Shown piece after piece: positions 37,429 to 45,040 of a stretch of DNA of 64,000 nt (the first letter of the stretch is position 1; every line of letters starts with the position of its first letter). The stretch covers positions 124,001-188,000 of the forward strand of contig JAKSLB010000004.1 of assembly GCA_024401435.1 (NCBI GenBank). The letters are read 5' to 3'. This DNA comes from Paludibacteraceae bacterium (GTDB lineage: Bacteria > Bacteroidota > Bacteroidia > Bacteroidales > Paludibacteraceae). The notes below the pieces were generated by a model. The model was not told where the DNA came from and ran no database searches. It worked only from the letters and a program-made list of their open reading frames with translations. Both the position numbers and the translations under genes were made by a program.

Positions 37429-37752
37429 ATGAATGTTATTGACTTTAATTATTTGATTATGCTCGGACTTTTTATTGCAGTCTGTACTGTAGGTATCATA
37501 CAATTAGTTAAGAACTTCCTCAAAGCTAAAGCACGTAAAGGAAAAGTCATCACAGTGTACACAATTATTGTGACAGCTGTCTTATGCCTGTTGAATTCTG
37601 AGCTTGTCCCACAATATGTGACTGTTATTGTAGATCTGTTTGCAATTGCTACAGCTTCATGTCAGTTAGCTTGGGATGTCCTTGCACAAGCTTTTCCAAA
37701 TGCTATTGAAACCGTATTCAATAAAGTTTTAGATACAAAGAAGGGAAAATGA
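37429..37752 (+). CDS. Holin-like membrane protein
   Basis: This encodes 107 aa. It has a short N-terminus, a membrane helix (YLIMLGLFIAVCTVGIIQLV), a basic loop (KAKARKGK), a second helix (TVYTIIVTAVLCLL) and a third, less hydrophobic one, then a basic tail (KVLDTKKGK). Size and layout suit a holin. The next gene is a C39-like peptidase, a likely endolysin, and a Rz-like gene lies further on, so this is read as the lysis cluster. Holins are hard to identify by sequence, so context carries most of the weight. Confidence 0.6.
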   Translation: MNVIDFNYLIMLGLFIAVCTVGIIQLVKNFLKAKARKGKVITVYTIIVTAVLCLLNSELVPQYVTVIVDLFAIATASCQLAWDVLAQAFPNAIETVFNKVLDTKKGK

Positions 37753-37761
37753 GGGTGTATC

Positions 37762-38373
37762 ATGATTGAATATAATGTATCTAAAAGGAAATCCAATTAC
37801 TCACAGAGAAATAACAAGGTTAATCCCAATAAAAGCTGTAACACCACATCTATGACAATGGCAGCTTCATACCAGCCTGCAATATGGAAAGCGTTCAAGG
37901 AATCTGAAATATATTCCAAATATGCATATAAATTCAGTCAACCTGAAGACTGTTTACAACAATATATGTTAGATAACGGTCTTACTCCGACATATCATCC
38001 TGATCTGTCCAGAGCTTTCAATCAGTTTCTTGGATACAATGTAACCAGTTTTTCCATGAATGTTCCTCTTGAAGACCTCATTGAGGAAATCAAATCAGGA
38101 CGTCCTGTAGTTATTTCAGGTGACTTTCCTAAGTCTGATGGTAGAACATTAGGACATATCGTAGTGCTTGTCGGACTTATCTTTGAAAAAGAGCTTGACA
38201 AACTACCGTCATATTGGATTATAGATGATCCATATGGTGATACCCTGAATGATTGGACAGGTAGTGGAAACGACATAAAACTTCCACATGAATTCTTCAT
38301 GAAGGTTATCAAAAATAAAGGTATGTCCAAGAAATGGGCTCACACTTTCAAGAATCTTCCCGGAGTCAAATGA
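37762..38373 (+). CDS. C39-like cysteine peptidase, candidate endolysin
   Basis: This encodes 203 aa. The start of the domain reads YSQRNNKVNPNKSCNTTSMT, with Cys26 as the likely nucleophile, and GHIVVLVG has the catalytic His132. The strand YWIIDDPYGD follows, which supplies the expected Asp or Asn. This is the C39-like peptidase fold (PF13529 type), found in several phage lysis proteins, where it cuts peptide bridges in peptidoglycan. There is no signal peptide, so it would depend on the holin-like gene just upstream. It overlaps the next gene by one base. Substrate is inferred. Confidence 0.7.
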   Translation: MIEYNVSKRKSNYSQRNNKVNPNKSCNTTSMTMAASYQPAIWKAFKESEIYSKYAYKFSQPEDCLQQYMLDNGLTPTYHPDLSRAFNQFLGYNVTSFSMNVPLEDLIEEIKSGRPVVISGDFPKSDGRTLGHIVVLVGLIFEKELDKLPSYWIIDDPYGDTLNDWTGSGNDIKLPHEFFMKVIKNKGMSKKWAHTFKNLPGVK

Positions 38374-39380
38374 TGAATGAAAAATTATTTGTTATTGATT
38401 ATCTGACAGATATCGATTCATATGATAATATTTATGTTGATCTAGATGACACTATCATTCTCTGGAAACTTCATAGTTTAAACATCCCCCTGTTAAAATT
38501 CTTACAGGAATCTAAAAAGAATCGTATTAAAAAGATTATTCTGATCACCCGTTCTTATGATCCTGAAGGAAGTCTCGGTTTATACAAAATTAACAAAAAA
38601 CTTTTTGATGAGATTATTACTGTAGGTGACAAACCAAAGTCCATGTATGTATCTGATAAAAGTATTTTTATTGACAATAATGAAAACGAAATAAGAGACG
38701 TTGCAGAACTCACGGGAAATCCCTGTTACAGTCCTGATCCTTCATTATTCAAACGTACAGCTGATATGGATGAGAATACTCTTCATAACATCTTGAAGCT
38801 GTATCAACCTGAGGACAGACTCACACCGGGTGGTGAAGCTGCAGGTGAGTTAGATCTCATCTATACAAGCTATGATAAACTTGTACAATGGTGTCAGGAA
38901 AACTACGGTGTCAACATTGAAGACATAGTTCCAAATCTTAAGGGTCGTCTTGATCAAGCCAAAGCACTTCTTGAAGATGCGGATTTAAGTCGTTCTGAAA
39001 TGCCTGTTGTTCCAAGTAAGTACATACAGAAATTCAGAGAATACTGTGAAATGAATAATGTCAGTACACATATTGAAAATATTCCTGTCACAGACATTCT
39101 TCCCACACAGAGTACGTTATTCTTAGATAAAGTTTTCAGAAAACTATTTGAAGCAGGTTCTGTTGAAGCACGTGTTAAAAAGCTTTCTGATCCGAATTCA
39201 TATTTATTCCTGACAGAAGATTTTCATCTGATTGACGGACATCATCGTTGGTTGGCATTATTTCTGTTAGCACCATTTTCAACTAAAAACTGTCTTGTGA
39301 TTGACACAACTATTGAAGATGCAATCGCACTATCAAACGAGTTCACTGACACAATGTCATTTGAACGTAACAAATCCTGA
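38373..39380 (+). CDS. HAD-like phosphatase fused to ParB-like domain
   Basis: This encodes 335 aa. ATG 38373 has GGAG 7 bases before it (38370 also possible). Residues 20-110 show a HAD phosphatase: DLDDT at 23-27, ILITRS as motif II, DKPKSMY and the motif IV FIDNNENE. After a linker, residues 230-320 show a ParB-type domain with the VTDILPTQSTLFLDKVF segment and DGHHRW at 288-293. ParB-type domains bind CTP or act as nucleases. The pairing is unusual. It lies inside the lysis cluster, so it may be late-expressed; its substrate is unknown. Confidence 0.75.
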   Translation: MNEKLFVIDYLTDIDSYDNIYVDLDDTIILWKLHSLNIPLLKFLQESKKNRIKKIILITRSYDPEGSLGLYKINKKLFDEIITVGDKPKSMYVSDKSIFIDNNENEIRDVAELTGNPCYSPDPSLFKRTADMDENTLHNILKLYQPEDRLTPGGEAAGELDLIYTSYDKLVQWCQENYGVNIEDIVPNLKGRLDQAKALLEDADLSRSEMPVVPSKYIQKFREYCEMNNVSTHIENIPVTDILPTQSTLFLDKVFRKLFEAGSVEARVKKLSDPNSYLFLTEDFHLIDGHHRWLALFLLAPFSTKNCLVIDTTIEDAIALSNEFTDTMSFERNKS

Positions 39381-39393
39381 TGGGAGGTATGTC

Positions 39394-39786
39394 ATGTCAG
39401 ATACTGTTAAAAAGATTCTTATCGGTACAGGTGTGTTTCTTTTATGGGGTCTGACTATTATCGGTTTCTATATTTATCACACACACCAGGAAGAAATTTT
39501 TAAAGAGCAGCTAAGAAACGCTGCTACAGCTAATACACAGCTTGAAAAAGAATTATCCAAAGCAAACACACAGTTGGACTATCTGCTTGAAAAACAGGAA
39601 TCCCTGATGGATATCGCTGAAAGCTCTTCAACAGTTCTCAATGAATTACGTGATTCTGTTGATATCAGCGGTAGTACAATCAAAGAAATCAAAGAGCAGC
39701 AACAGAGAATCAAAGCTGCAGTGCTTGCACTTGTAGAGGAATACAATAAACTATTGAATCAATTAGGAGAAAAAGATGCTGACTAA
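39394..39786 (+). CDS. Spanin-like (Rz-type) coiled-coil membrane protein
   Basis: This encodes 130 aa from ATG 39394 with GGGAGG upstream. A single N-terminal membrane helix (ILIGTGVFLLWGLTIIGFYI) is followed by about 90 residues of heptad-like coiled coil (ANTQLEKELSKANTQLDYLL and further). This is the layout of inner-membrane spanins, which help break the outer membrane of Gram-negative hosts. A matching small lipoprotein (outer spanin) was not found in any frame; the gene at 40369 has a signal peptide and coiled coil and may be the partner. Assignment is structural and contextual. Confidence 0.55.
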   Translation: MSDTVKKILIGTGVFLLWGLTIIGFYIYHTHQEEIFKEQLRNAATANTQLEKELSKANTQLDYLLEKQESLMDIAESSSTVLNELRDSVDISGSTIKEIKEQQQRIKAAVLALVEEYNKLLNQLGEKDAD

Positions 39787-40372
39787 CTTTTCTAGAATTG
39801 TCAATAAATATTTTGCAGAACAAGATGAAGAATTAAACATTTCAGATATTGAAGATTCAGGTGATCTTGTAACAATCTATGAAGGATCATTAGACGAACT
39901 TAGAAAACACTATGGTGTCATTCTTAACCATGAATTCTCAGATGCTGATTATACAGACAAAAACGAGAGGGTACTCAGTACTAAAGCTATGAAAATTATT
40001 CTTGCTTATGGTATGTGTTCACACTTGGACAATTCCAAAATCATGAACAGCATCAATAGTATGAAACGCGGTGGACAACTGAAATATGCAAATGACCGTG
40101 GAACTGTTGTTTATGAAAACTCTGGTAAATATGTTACTGTTAACTTCCTAAAACATCTGTTACCACGTACTGTTGAAGACTGCGTCGCAGCTGTACACTC
40201 CATCATGTCTGTTAATACAGATAAAGAGCCGTCAAGTTTCAATCAATTAGCTAAGCACATGAACAATGTGTTTGGTACTGATATGAATGATGTCGGTATG
40301 GGACTTAAAGAAAGTGATTCTGTTATCGTAGGTGACCCCACAACAGATACAGAAGAAAAGAAGTCAACATGA
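39776..40372 (+). CDS. Protein with NFS...KYFA leader
   Basis: This encodes 198 aa, starting inside the end of the preceding gene (AGGAG is upstream). It opens with MLTNFSRIVNKYFAEQDEEL, a clear member of the leader family, with acidic residues directly after. The rest is helical and soluble (TKAMKIILAYGMCSHLDNSK, then VEDCVAAVHSIMSVNTD). It overlaps the next gene by 4 bases (ATGA). Its place between two lysis-type membrane genes shows that leader proteins are spread through late operons. The function is unknown. Confidence 0.7.
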   Translation: MLTNFSRIVNKYFAEQDEELNISDIEDSGDLVTIYEGSLDELRKHYGVILNHEFSDADYTDKNERVLSTKAMKIILAYGMCSHLDNSKIMNSINSMKRGGQLKYANDRGTVVYENSGKYVTVNFLKHLLPRTVEDCVAAVHSIMSVNTDKEPSSFNQLAKHMNNVFGTDMNDVGMGLKESDSVIVGDPTTDTEEKKST

Positions 40373-40890
40373 AAACATTTTTATTGATTTTATTATGTGT
40401 TTTCCTTTTTCCAAAAACCGCTTATTCAACTGAAAACTTATCACTCAACCTATCTGTAGATACAAGTGCAATCATGGATCTTTTTGATGTCCAGGATGCA
40501 TCACTAGATGAACTTGAACGTCAGTATGATCTGATGAAATCACAGATTAACACCCTGGATATCCAGAACAAAGAACTTCAATTAAAGCTGTCTGAATCCA
40601 GGAAACTTATAGATGACTTAAAAACGTCACTGAACGCCGTAGAACACGCTAACAAAGAACAATTGGAATATTCCACATCTTTGGAAGAAAAGCTCAATAA
40701 AAGCGATTCTCGTTACAAATCAGCGTCTATTGCAGGACCACTTGCAGGTATCCTGTTTACAGTCGGTGGTGCTCTGATTATCTACGGGGCTGTTGAAAAG
40801 AATAACCCTGTATGGATAACCGGTACTGCGCTTTCAGGTACAACACTGATCCTGTGGACAACAGGAAAAGTCGTCTTTAAGTGGTGGTAA
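40369..40890 (+). CDS. Secreted coiled-coil membrane protein, possible spanin partner
   Basis: This encodes 173 aa. It has a clean signal peptide (MKTFLLILLCVFLFPKTAYS), then about 75 residues of coiled coil (NKELQLKLSESRKLIDDLKT), and two membrane helices at the C-terminus (AGPLAGILFTVGGALIIYGA, then ITGTALSGTTLILWTTG). There is no lipobox, so it is not a standard outer spanin. The coiled coil would lie in the periplasm, alongside that of the spanin-like gene at 39394. It may be a variant spanin or an exclusion protein. It is the last gene before the promoter at 40936. Confidence 0.6.
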   Translation: MKTFLLILLCVFLFPKTAYSTENLSLNLSVDTSAIMDLFDVQDASLDELERQYDLMKSQINTLDIQNKELQLKLSESRKLIDDLKTSLNAVEHANKEQLEYSTSLEEKLNKSDSRYKSASIAGPLAGILFTVGGALIIYGAVEKNNPVWITGTALSGTTLILWTTGKVVFKWW

Positions 40891-40935
40891 CACCAAAAAC
40901 TAATTTCTAGAACAACACTTGAAACTGAGTTGAAA

Positions 40936-40950
40936 TCCTGTATATTAAAT
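40936..40950 (+). promoter_or_regulatory. Phage promoter box TCCTGTATATTAAAT
   Basis: TCCTGTATAT matches the box at 16137, 46804 and 51122, with a changed end. It lies 33 bases before the start codon of the helicase gene at 40983. Directly downstream is CCC-TTCG-GGG, a stable tetraloop hairpin at about 40959-40968, next to the GGAGGAG ribosome site. Confidence 0.55.
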
Positions 40951-40982
40951 ACAACACACCCTTCGGGGGAGGAGTATACGAG

Positions 40983-42857
40983 ATGCAACTCAGTTTCTTT
41001 GATTTTGAAGAAGAACAAATGGAAACAGTAAAACTCAATTATGGAACATCCTTTACCAGGGAAGATATTGAAAAAGCCGTACGTTCAGGAAAGAATGTTG
41101 TCTTCAGTCATCCTGCAGGTACGGGTAAAACTACTGCTATTTGTGAATATATCGCACATAAAGTAAAACAGGGTGGACTTGGAAGAAAAGTCATATACAT
41201 CGCTCCTACAAAATCCCTCCTGGATATGATGTACGGAAAACTCATAGAAGCAGGTGTTAGACCCGATATAATTTTTAACTACCATTCCAGTAGTCTTGAC
41301 TATAGGAAATGTATGGACTTTGGTAAAATCAACAATGCTAAAGTCCTGCACAGAACAAAGACATCATCAATCATACTGATAACTCATGAAAGAATGAAGT
41401 TTGATGTCGCACAAAAATATCTGAGTGAGATTGATCTGGTGTCTGCAGGGGCTAAAACTGACTTTCTTCCTTTAGTGTTTCTTGATGAATCGCTGGAAGA
41501 CTGTAACATCGCATCCATGAGTCACTTCTGTCTGGACAGTATCTTATTAATGTCAGGACTGATTGAACGGGGTGAGAACAGATACGATTATCTGAACAAG
41601 GAACGGGATCTTTATACTGATGCGAAATCTCTTGAAGCATATCTGACAACACCATGTGAAGTAGACAAAGCTACGGGAGACGCTACAATCGCCCATTTGG
41701 AGATGTATGGAATAACCCTGGCAAATAATACGGGTTTTGGTGTTAAAGCTGATATGAGCGATCCTGCGACGTCTATGAGGTTTCAGGTACTCTACGGAGC
41801 ACTTGCAAAAATCATAGCGTCCAAAAACTGGGTTGAAGACAAAGATAAAATCTATGTGAATCTTCCCGTCGCAATACACGAAACCTGGAAAAAGTATGCA
41901 CAGATAATCGTGACAGATGCAACTGCTTTCATTGAACCCTGTTTTTACAACAATTTTCATTTTGATACATCCAAATGCTGGAACAGTGGTCTTCTTACAA
42001 ACTATATCTATGCAGATAAGAAGAACAGTCGTACAAAATGGGAAGAAGCACCTCTTTTAGTTGATAAGACACTGGATAAGATTAACCTGAAAAAATATAA
42101 CTGTATCTATATGGTTACATTTAAAGGGAAAATTCAGGATCATGTCAAAAAGTATCTGGAAAAGACTTATCCTGATTATACAATCGAAACCGCAGATTCC
42201 AGAACAGTAGATGAATTTCTTGTATCTGATATAGACCGTTCAACAGACGAATTGTATTCAGATTCTGAAAATAAAAAGAAAATCATCTATCTGACAAATT
42301 TTGGAAGAACAAGAGGTTCTAATAAATTCAGAAACTGTGACTGTGTCATACAGATTGGTAATTACAGAATCAATCCGACATTTCTGAACTACCTTGCAGT
42401 CATCTATCCAGGACTCACATCAAATCAGTTAGCTCTGACAAACTACATACAGGAACTGTATAGAGGAAGAATCAGACTCAATCAGAAAATGGATTCTTAT
42501 GCTATCGTAGAGTCAGAATTCTATAACTACATGGAAAGTCAGTTGAATAGTTTAGGATTCAAATTTGATTTATTAGATAAGAACAATGAAAAAGTTCTTT
42601 CTTATGGACGTAACAATGAATTAGTCAAATTCCTGATGAATGCTAAGCTTAATAGGATTGATTTAACCAAGGAAGACATTCTGAAAGCATGCGACGTAAC
42701 AAGATGGGAAGATGCTATTCAACGAATTGTTTCACTATACAAAAACAACGTTGAACTTCAAAAAACAGTATTTTCTAAGTTTAGTAGTCTTAAAGATTTG
42801 AAGTCAAAACTAAAAATTCACAAATCTGTAAAATTCTTAATGAAATTATATAGTTAA
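40983..42857 (+). CDS. Superfamily 2 helicase-like protein
   Basis: This encodes 624 aa with a very strong GGGGGAGGAG site. Walker A is PAGTGKTT (GKT at residues 48-50), Walker B reads FLDES (Asp168-Glu169), and the late motif ELYRGRIRLNQ is a Q-x-x-R-G-R-like motif VI. ATP-dependent unwinding is therefore likely. Residues 340-430 form the second RecA-like domain (KKYNCIYMVTFKGKI, then IIYLTNFGRTRGSNKF). The end is helical and basic. It has its own promoter and is followed by a kilobase of TGTAAC repeats, so a role in replication start or recombination is plausible. No exact family was identified. Confidence 0.75.
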   Translation: MQLSFFDFEEEQMETVKLNYGTSFTREDIEKAVRSGKNVVFSHPAGTGKTTAICEYIAHKVKQGGLGRKVIYIAPTKSLLDMMYGKLIEAGVRPDIIFNYHSSSLDYRKCMDFGKINNAKVLHRTKTSSIILITHERMKFDVAQKYLSEIDLVSAGAKTDFLPLVFLDESLEDCNIASMSHFCLDSILLMSGLIERGENRYDYLNKERDLYTDAKSLEAYLTTPCEVDKATGDATIAHLEMYGITLANNTGFGVKADMSDPATSMRFQVLYGALAKIIASKNWVEDKDKIYVNLPVAIHETWKKYAQIIVTDATAFIEPCFYNNFHFDTSKCWNSGLLTNYIYADKKNSRTKWEEAPLLVDKTLDKINLKKYNCIYMVTFKGKIQDHVKKYLEKTYPDYTIETADSRTVDEFLVSDIDRSTDELYSDSENKKKIIYLTNFGRTRGSNKFRNCDCVIQIGNYRINPTFLNYLAVIYPGLTSNQLALTNYIQELYRGRIRLNQKMDSYAIVESEFYNYMESQLNSLGFKFDLLDKNNEKVLSYGRNNELVKFLMNAKLNRIDLTKEDILKACDVTRWEDAIQRIVSLYKNNVELQKTVFSKFSSLKDLKSKLKIHKSVKFLMKLYS

Positions 42858-42936
42858 GTAACAAGTTCAATTTCAATAAAATTACAATTTTACACATGTA
42901 ACTATTTGAAATTATTAATCTTTTCTGGTATTTTTC

Positions 42937-42955
42937 GGGAAAATAGCGTTTTCCC
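42937..42955. other. Short hairpin after the helicase gene
   Basis: GGGAAAA at 42937-42943 pairs with TTTTCCC at 42949-42955 around TAGCG. No T-run follows, so a terminator role is uncertain. It lies at the left end of the gene-free segment. Confidence 0.4.
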
Positions 42956-43074
42956 TATAGAACAATATTAATTTATATATAAAAATAAAGAGATTCTAAG
43001 ATTAGAAATTTTTCAAATTTAAAGAAATTAAGTTTTGTCAAATTTTTTAAACAGACAATATGTTCTTGGCTGGA

Positions 43075-43145
43075 GCGTCCGAGCGATTCAGAAATAACTA
43101 GAATGACTTTCTAGTTTTTGATCACCGGACGCAGTCCTGTCTCTG
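43075..43145. other. Stem-loop with possible pseudoknot, upstream of the iterons
   Basis: GCGTCCG 43075-43081 pairs with CGGACGC 43126-43132. Inside, AACTAGAA 43096-43103 pairs with TTCTAGTT 43109-43116. TTCAGA 43087-43092, in the internal loop, can pair with TCTGAA 43140-43145 outside the stem, giving a pseudoknot. The element is much richer in G and C than its surroundings and has no ORF. It may be a small RNA or a DNA structure at an origin. Confidence 0.5.
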
Positions 43146-43221
43146 AAATACGCATGTTTTACGGAAAATACGATTCTTAATAAATTCAAGTAGTTACGAG
43201 CTATTGAAAATTAACGAAAAA

Positions 43222-43860
43222 TGGGTTTGTAACAGATTTGTAACAAACATCTTCAATGATTTCAAGTAGTTAGGTAGTCATTTTTGACGACCTTGTAACA
43301 GTTTTGTAACAGAAGATTGTTCATTAAATATGTCATAAAAATGAAAAATTTATGTAACGTACTGTAATCATTGAAGAATCTGAAAGTTGTTACATCAAAT
43401 TCAGCAGTTTTGAAAATCACGAATTTTCCTAATTTGTAACAAGAAAATGACAGAATTGTAACAGATTTGTAACATACTTCTTTAATGATATCATAGAGTT
43501 AAACCCTCATTTTTGAAAATTTGTAACAAATTTGTAACAGGAATCTGAGCAATTTGTAACAAAAAATTTCATCATGTACTTTTCAGACGATCTGACAGAT
43601 TGCTTGGAAATACCATGAAATTGTTTCGTAAAATTATGTAATCATTATGGAATTTAGTATCTGTTACATCACTTTTAGCACTTTTCAAAAACAGCAAAAA
43701 ATCAAATTTGTAACATTTTTGTAACACGAAAATGGATGAAATGTAACAGATTTGTAACAAACATTTTTAATGATTTCAATGAGTTAAGTGGTCATTTTCG
43801 AGGAGTTTGTTACAAATTTGTAACGCGATTTTCAATGATTTGTAACAGATTTGTAACAAA
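43222..43860 (+). repeat. Iteron-like array of TTTGTAAC sites (origin candidate)
   Basis: About 18 direct TGTAAC sites and three reversed GTTACA sites lie in 640 bases of AT-rich DNA. Many come in pairs with an 11-base period (TGTAACAGATTTGTAAC and variants), that is, on the same side of the helix. A longer unit also repeats: the block GTAACAGATTTGTAACA plus a following TTAATGATTTCA-like part starts near 43228, 43459 and 43744. The phrase AACAAAAAATTTCATC occurs near 43558 and 43855. There are no genes in 42858-43943. Iteron arrays of this sort are typical of replication origins and partition sites. The binding protein is not known. Confidence 0.75.
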
Positions 43861-43907
43861 AAATTTCATCGTCTGTAAAAGATTCTTCTTGTAAAACATT
43901 CCCGTCT

Positions 43908-43918
43908 CTGTTATATCT
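43908..43918 (+). promoter_or_regulatory. Weak variant of the phage promoter box
   Basis: CTGTTATATCT lies 26 bases before the ATG at 43944 and resembles the CCTGTATATATAG box with two changes. It would serve the gene following the repeat region. Evidence is similarity and position only. Confidence 0.3.
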
Positions 43919-43943
43919 GACATAGAACATGGGGGATGTTATA

Positions 43944-44621
43944 ATGGACAATAAGATCTTTTCAGACGATGACTTCAAAACCTTGGTTGATTACAGTAAT
44001 CAACACATACGTGTTTTCCAGGATCAATTTGATCTTGATGTTGAGAATGATTTGGAAGAACACTGTTTGGATTCTGTCGTAAATCTCATACTTGAAAAGA
44101 GTGCTTTTCTGAATAACTGGTTAAAAGACCATCAGGATGATACTGAACGTTTTGAACAGATATACCTTCCACCACACTCGCTGGATGATTATCCAGCATG
44201 TTGGACAATGAAATTTCACAAATATGTCTGCATGTTGAGTAGAGAGTTTGCAATGTTTGATGACGGTATTATGTTTTCTTTCTATTGTAAGGACCAAGAA
44301 AAACATCCGTCTTATTTCTACTATACAAAAAGAAACGAACATGAAAACCCAAAGGTTCTGTTGTATTTTGTGCAACAGATGATGGTTCTTGCAAAAGATT
44401 TGATTGAATATTATGTTTCAACAGATTTGAGTTGTCTGTTAAAGAAAAAGAATATGATGCTTGATCTTTATCACAAGATTCTTGAACCATATCCTAATGT
44501 GCGTCTTGGAATTGAAGACTTTGATCATATTTATCTAAAGATAACTGATGAAAATAAATATGTAATATTACCTTTTGATACCAGTCCTGAAGAACTGATA
44601 TCTTGTGTAACTAACTCTTAA
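43944..44621 (+). CDS. Unknown protein, distant relative of the gene at 50093
   Basis: This encodes 225 aa from ATG 43944, which has GGGGGAT upstream. It is acidic and helical. The segment CLLKKKNMMLDLYHKILEPY, then NVRLGIEDFDHIYLKI, is similar to NLQKKNIMLDMYQRVFVDIP and RIKICVKAKTFYTFDV in the gene at 50093. The rest is less alike. The two are thus likely paralogues in different operons of the same region. No enzymatic motif is seen. It is the first gene after the repeat array and may be expressed together with the following Gly/Ala-rich peptide. Confidence 0.65.
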   Translation: MDNKIFSDDDFKTLVDYSNQHIRVFQDQFDLDVENDLEEHCLDSVVNLILEKSAFLNNWLKDHQDDTERFEQIYLPPHSLDDYPACWTMKFHKYVCMLSREFAMFDDGIMFSFYCKDQEKHPSYFYYTKRNEHENPKVLLYFVQQMMVLAKDLIEYYVSTDLSCLLKKKNMMLDLYHKILEPYPNVRLGIEDFDHIYLKITDENKYVILPFDTSPEELISCVTNS

Positions 44622-44638
44622 CAAAAAGGAGAACGACA

Positions 44639-44983
44639 ATGACAGACGAAATGGGTGCAGCAGTAACAACAGGTGTGAGCAGTGTAATCGGAGCAGGTAC
44701 AGGAGTTGCTATGGGTTTATCCTCAGTTACTGCAGCCACAGCTGCAGGAGCTACAGCAGCTGTCAGTGGAGGTAGCGCAGCAGCTATCACAGGAACACTT
44801 GCAGCTGCAGGTGGTGGAGCCGTAGCTGCTGGTGGTGCTGGAATGGCAGGTGGTGTTGGTGCTATTGCAAGTACAGCTGCAGCATCCGCAGCATTACCAC
44901 TTGTCGGATGGGCTATCGGTGGTGCACTAGCTATCGGAGCAGTCGGTTATGGTGCTTATCAGCTTGCTAAGAAGTATTTCTAA
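44639..44983 (+). CDS. Gly/Ala-rich hydrophobic peptide, bacteriocin- or holin-like
   Basis: This encodes 114 aa after AAAGGAG. Apart from the first residues and the end (AYQLAKKYF) it consists almost entirely of Ala, Gly, Ser, Thr and Val, with helix-packing repeats such as GAVAAGGAGMAGGVGAIAST. The final AALPLVGWAIGGALAIGAVG is a clear membrane helix. Such composition is seen in two-peptide bacteriocins, some holins and glycine-zipper membrane proteins. No double-glycine leader is evident. It could form pores or be an exclusion protein. Function is not determined. Confidence 0.6.
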   Translation: MTDEMGAAVTTGVSSVIGAGTGVAMGLSSVTAATAAGATAAVSGGSAAAITGTLAAAGGGAVAAGGAGMAGGVGAIASTAAASAALPLVGWAIGGALAIGAVGYGAYQLAKKYF

Positions 44984-44985
44984 TA

Positions 44986-44998
44986 CCCTGTCTATAAA
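44986..44998 (+). promoter_or_regulatory. Variant of the phage promoter box
   Basis: CCCTGTCTATAAA lies 43 bases before the start of the amidase gene and directly after the stop of the previous gene. It matches the TCCTGTATATATAG box at most positions. A TATAAT-like element (TTATAATATT) also occurs nearby at about 45004, so a host-type promoter cannot be excluded. Confidence 0.4.
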
Positions 44999-45040
44999 TC
45001 AATTATAATATTTCACCTCTGGAATGGATGGTATGTAAGC

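Noticed and set aside
43222..43860. The repeat array as a CRISPR array
   Set aside because: The repeated unit is only 6-9 bases, occurs in both directions, and spacing is irregular, with long diverged units rather than fixed spacers. No cas genes are present.
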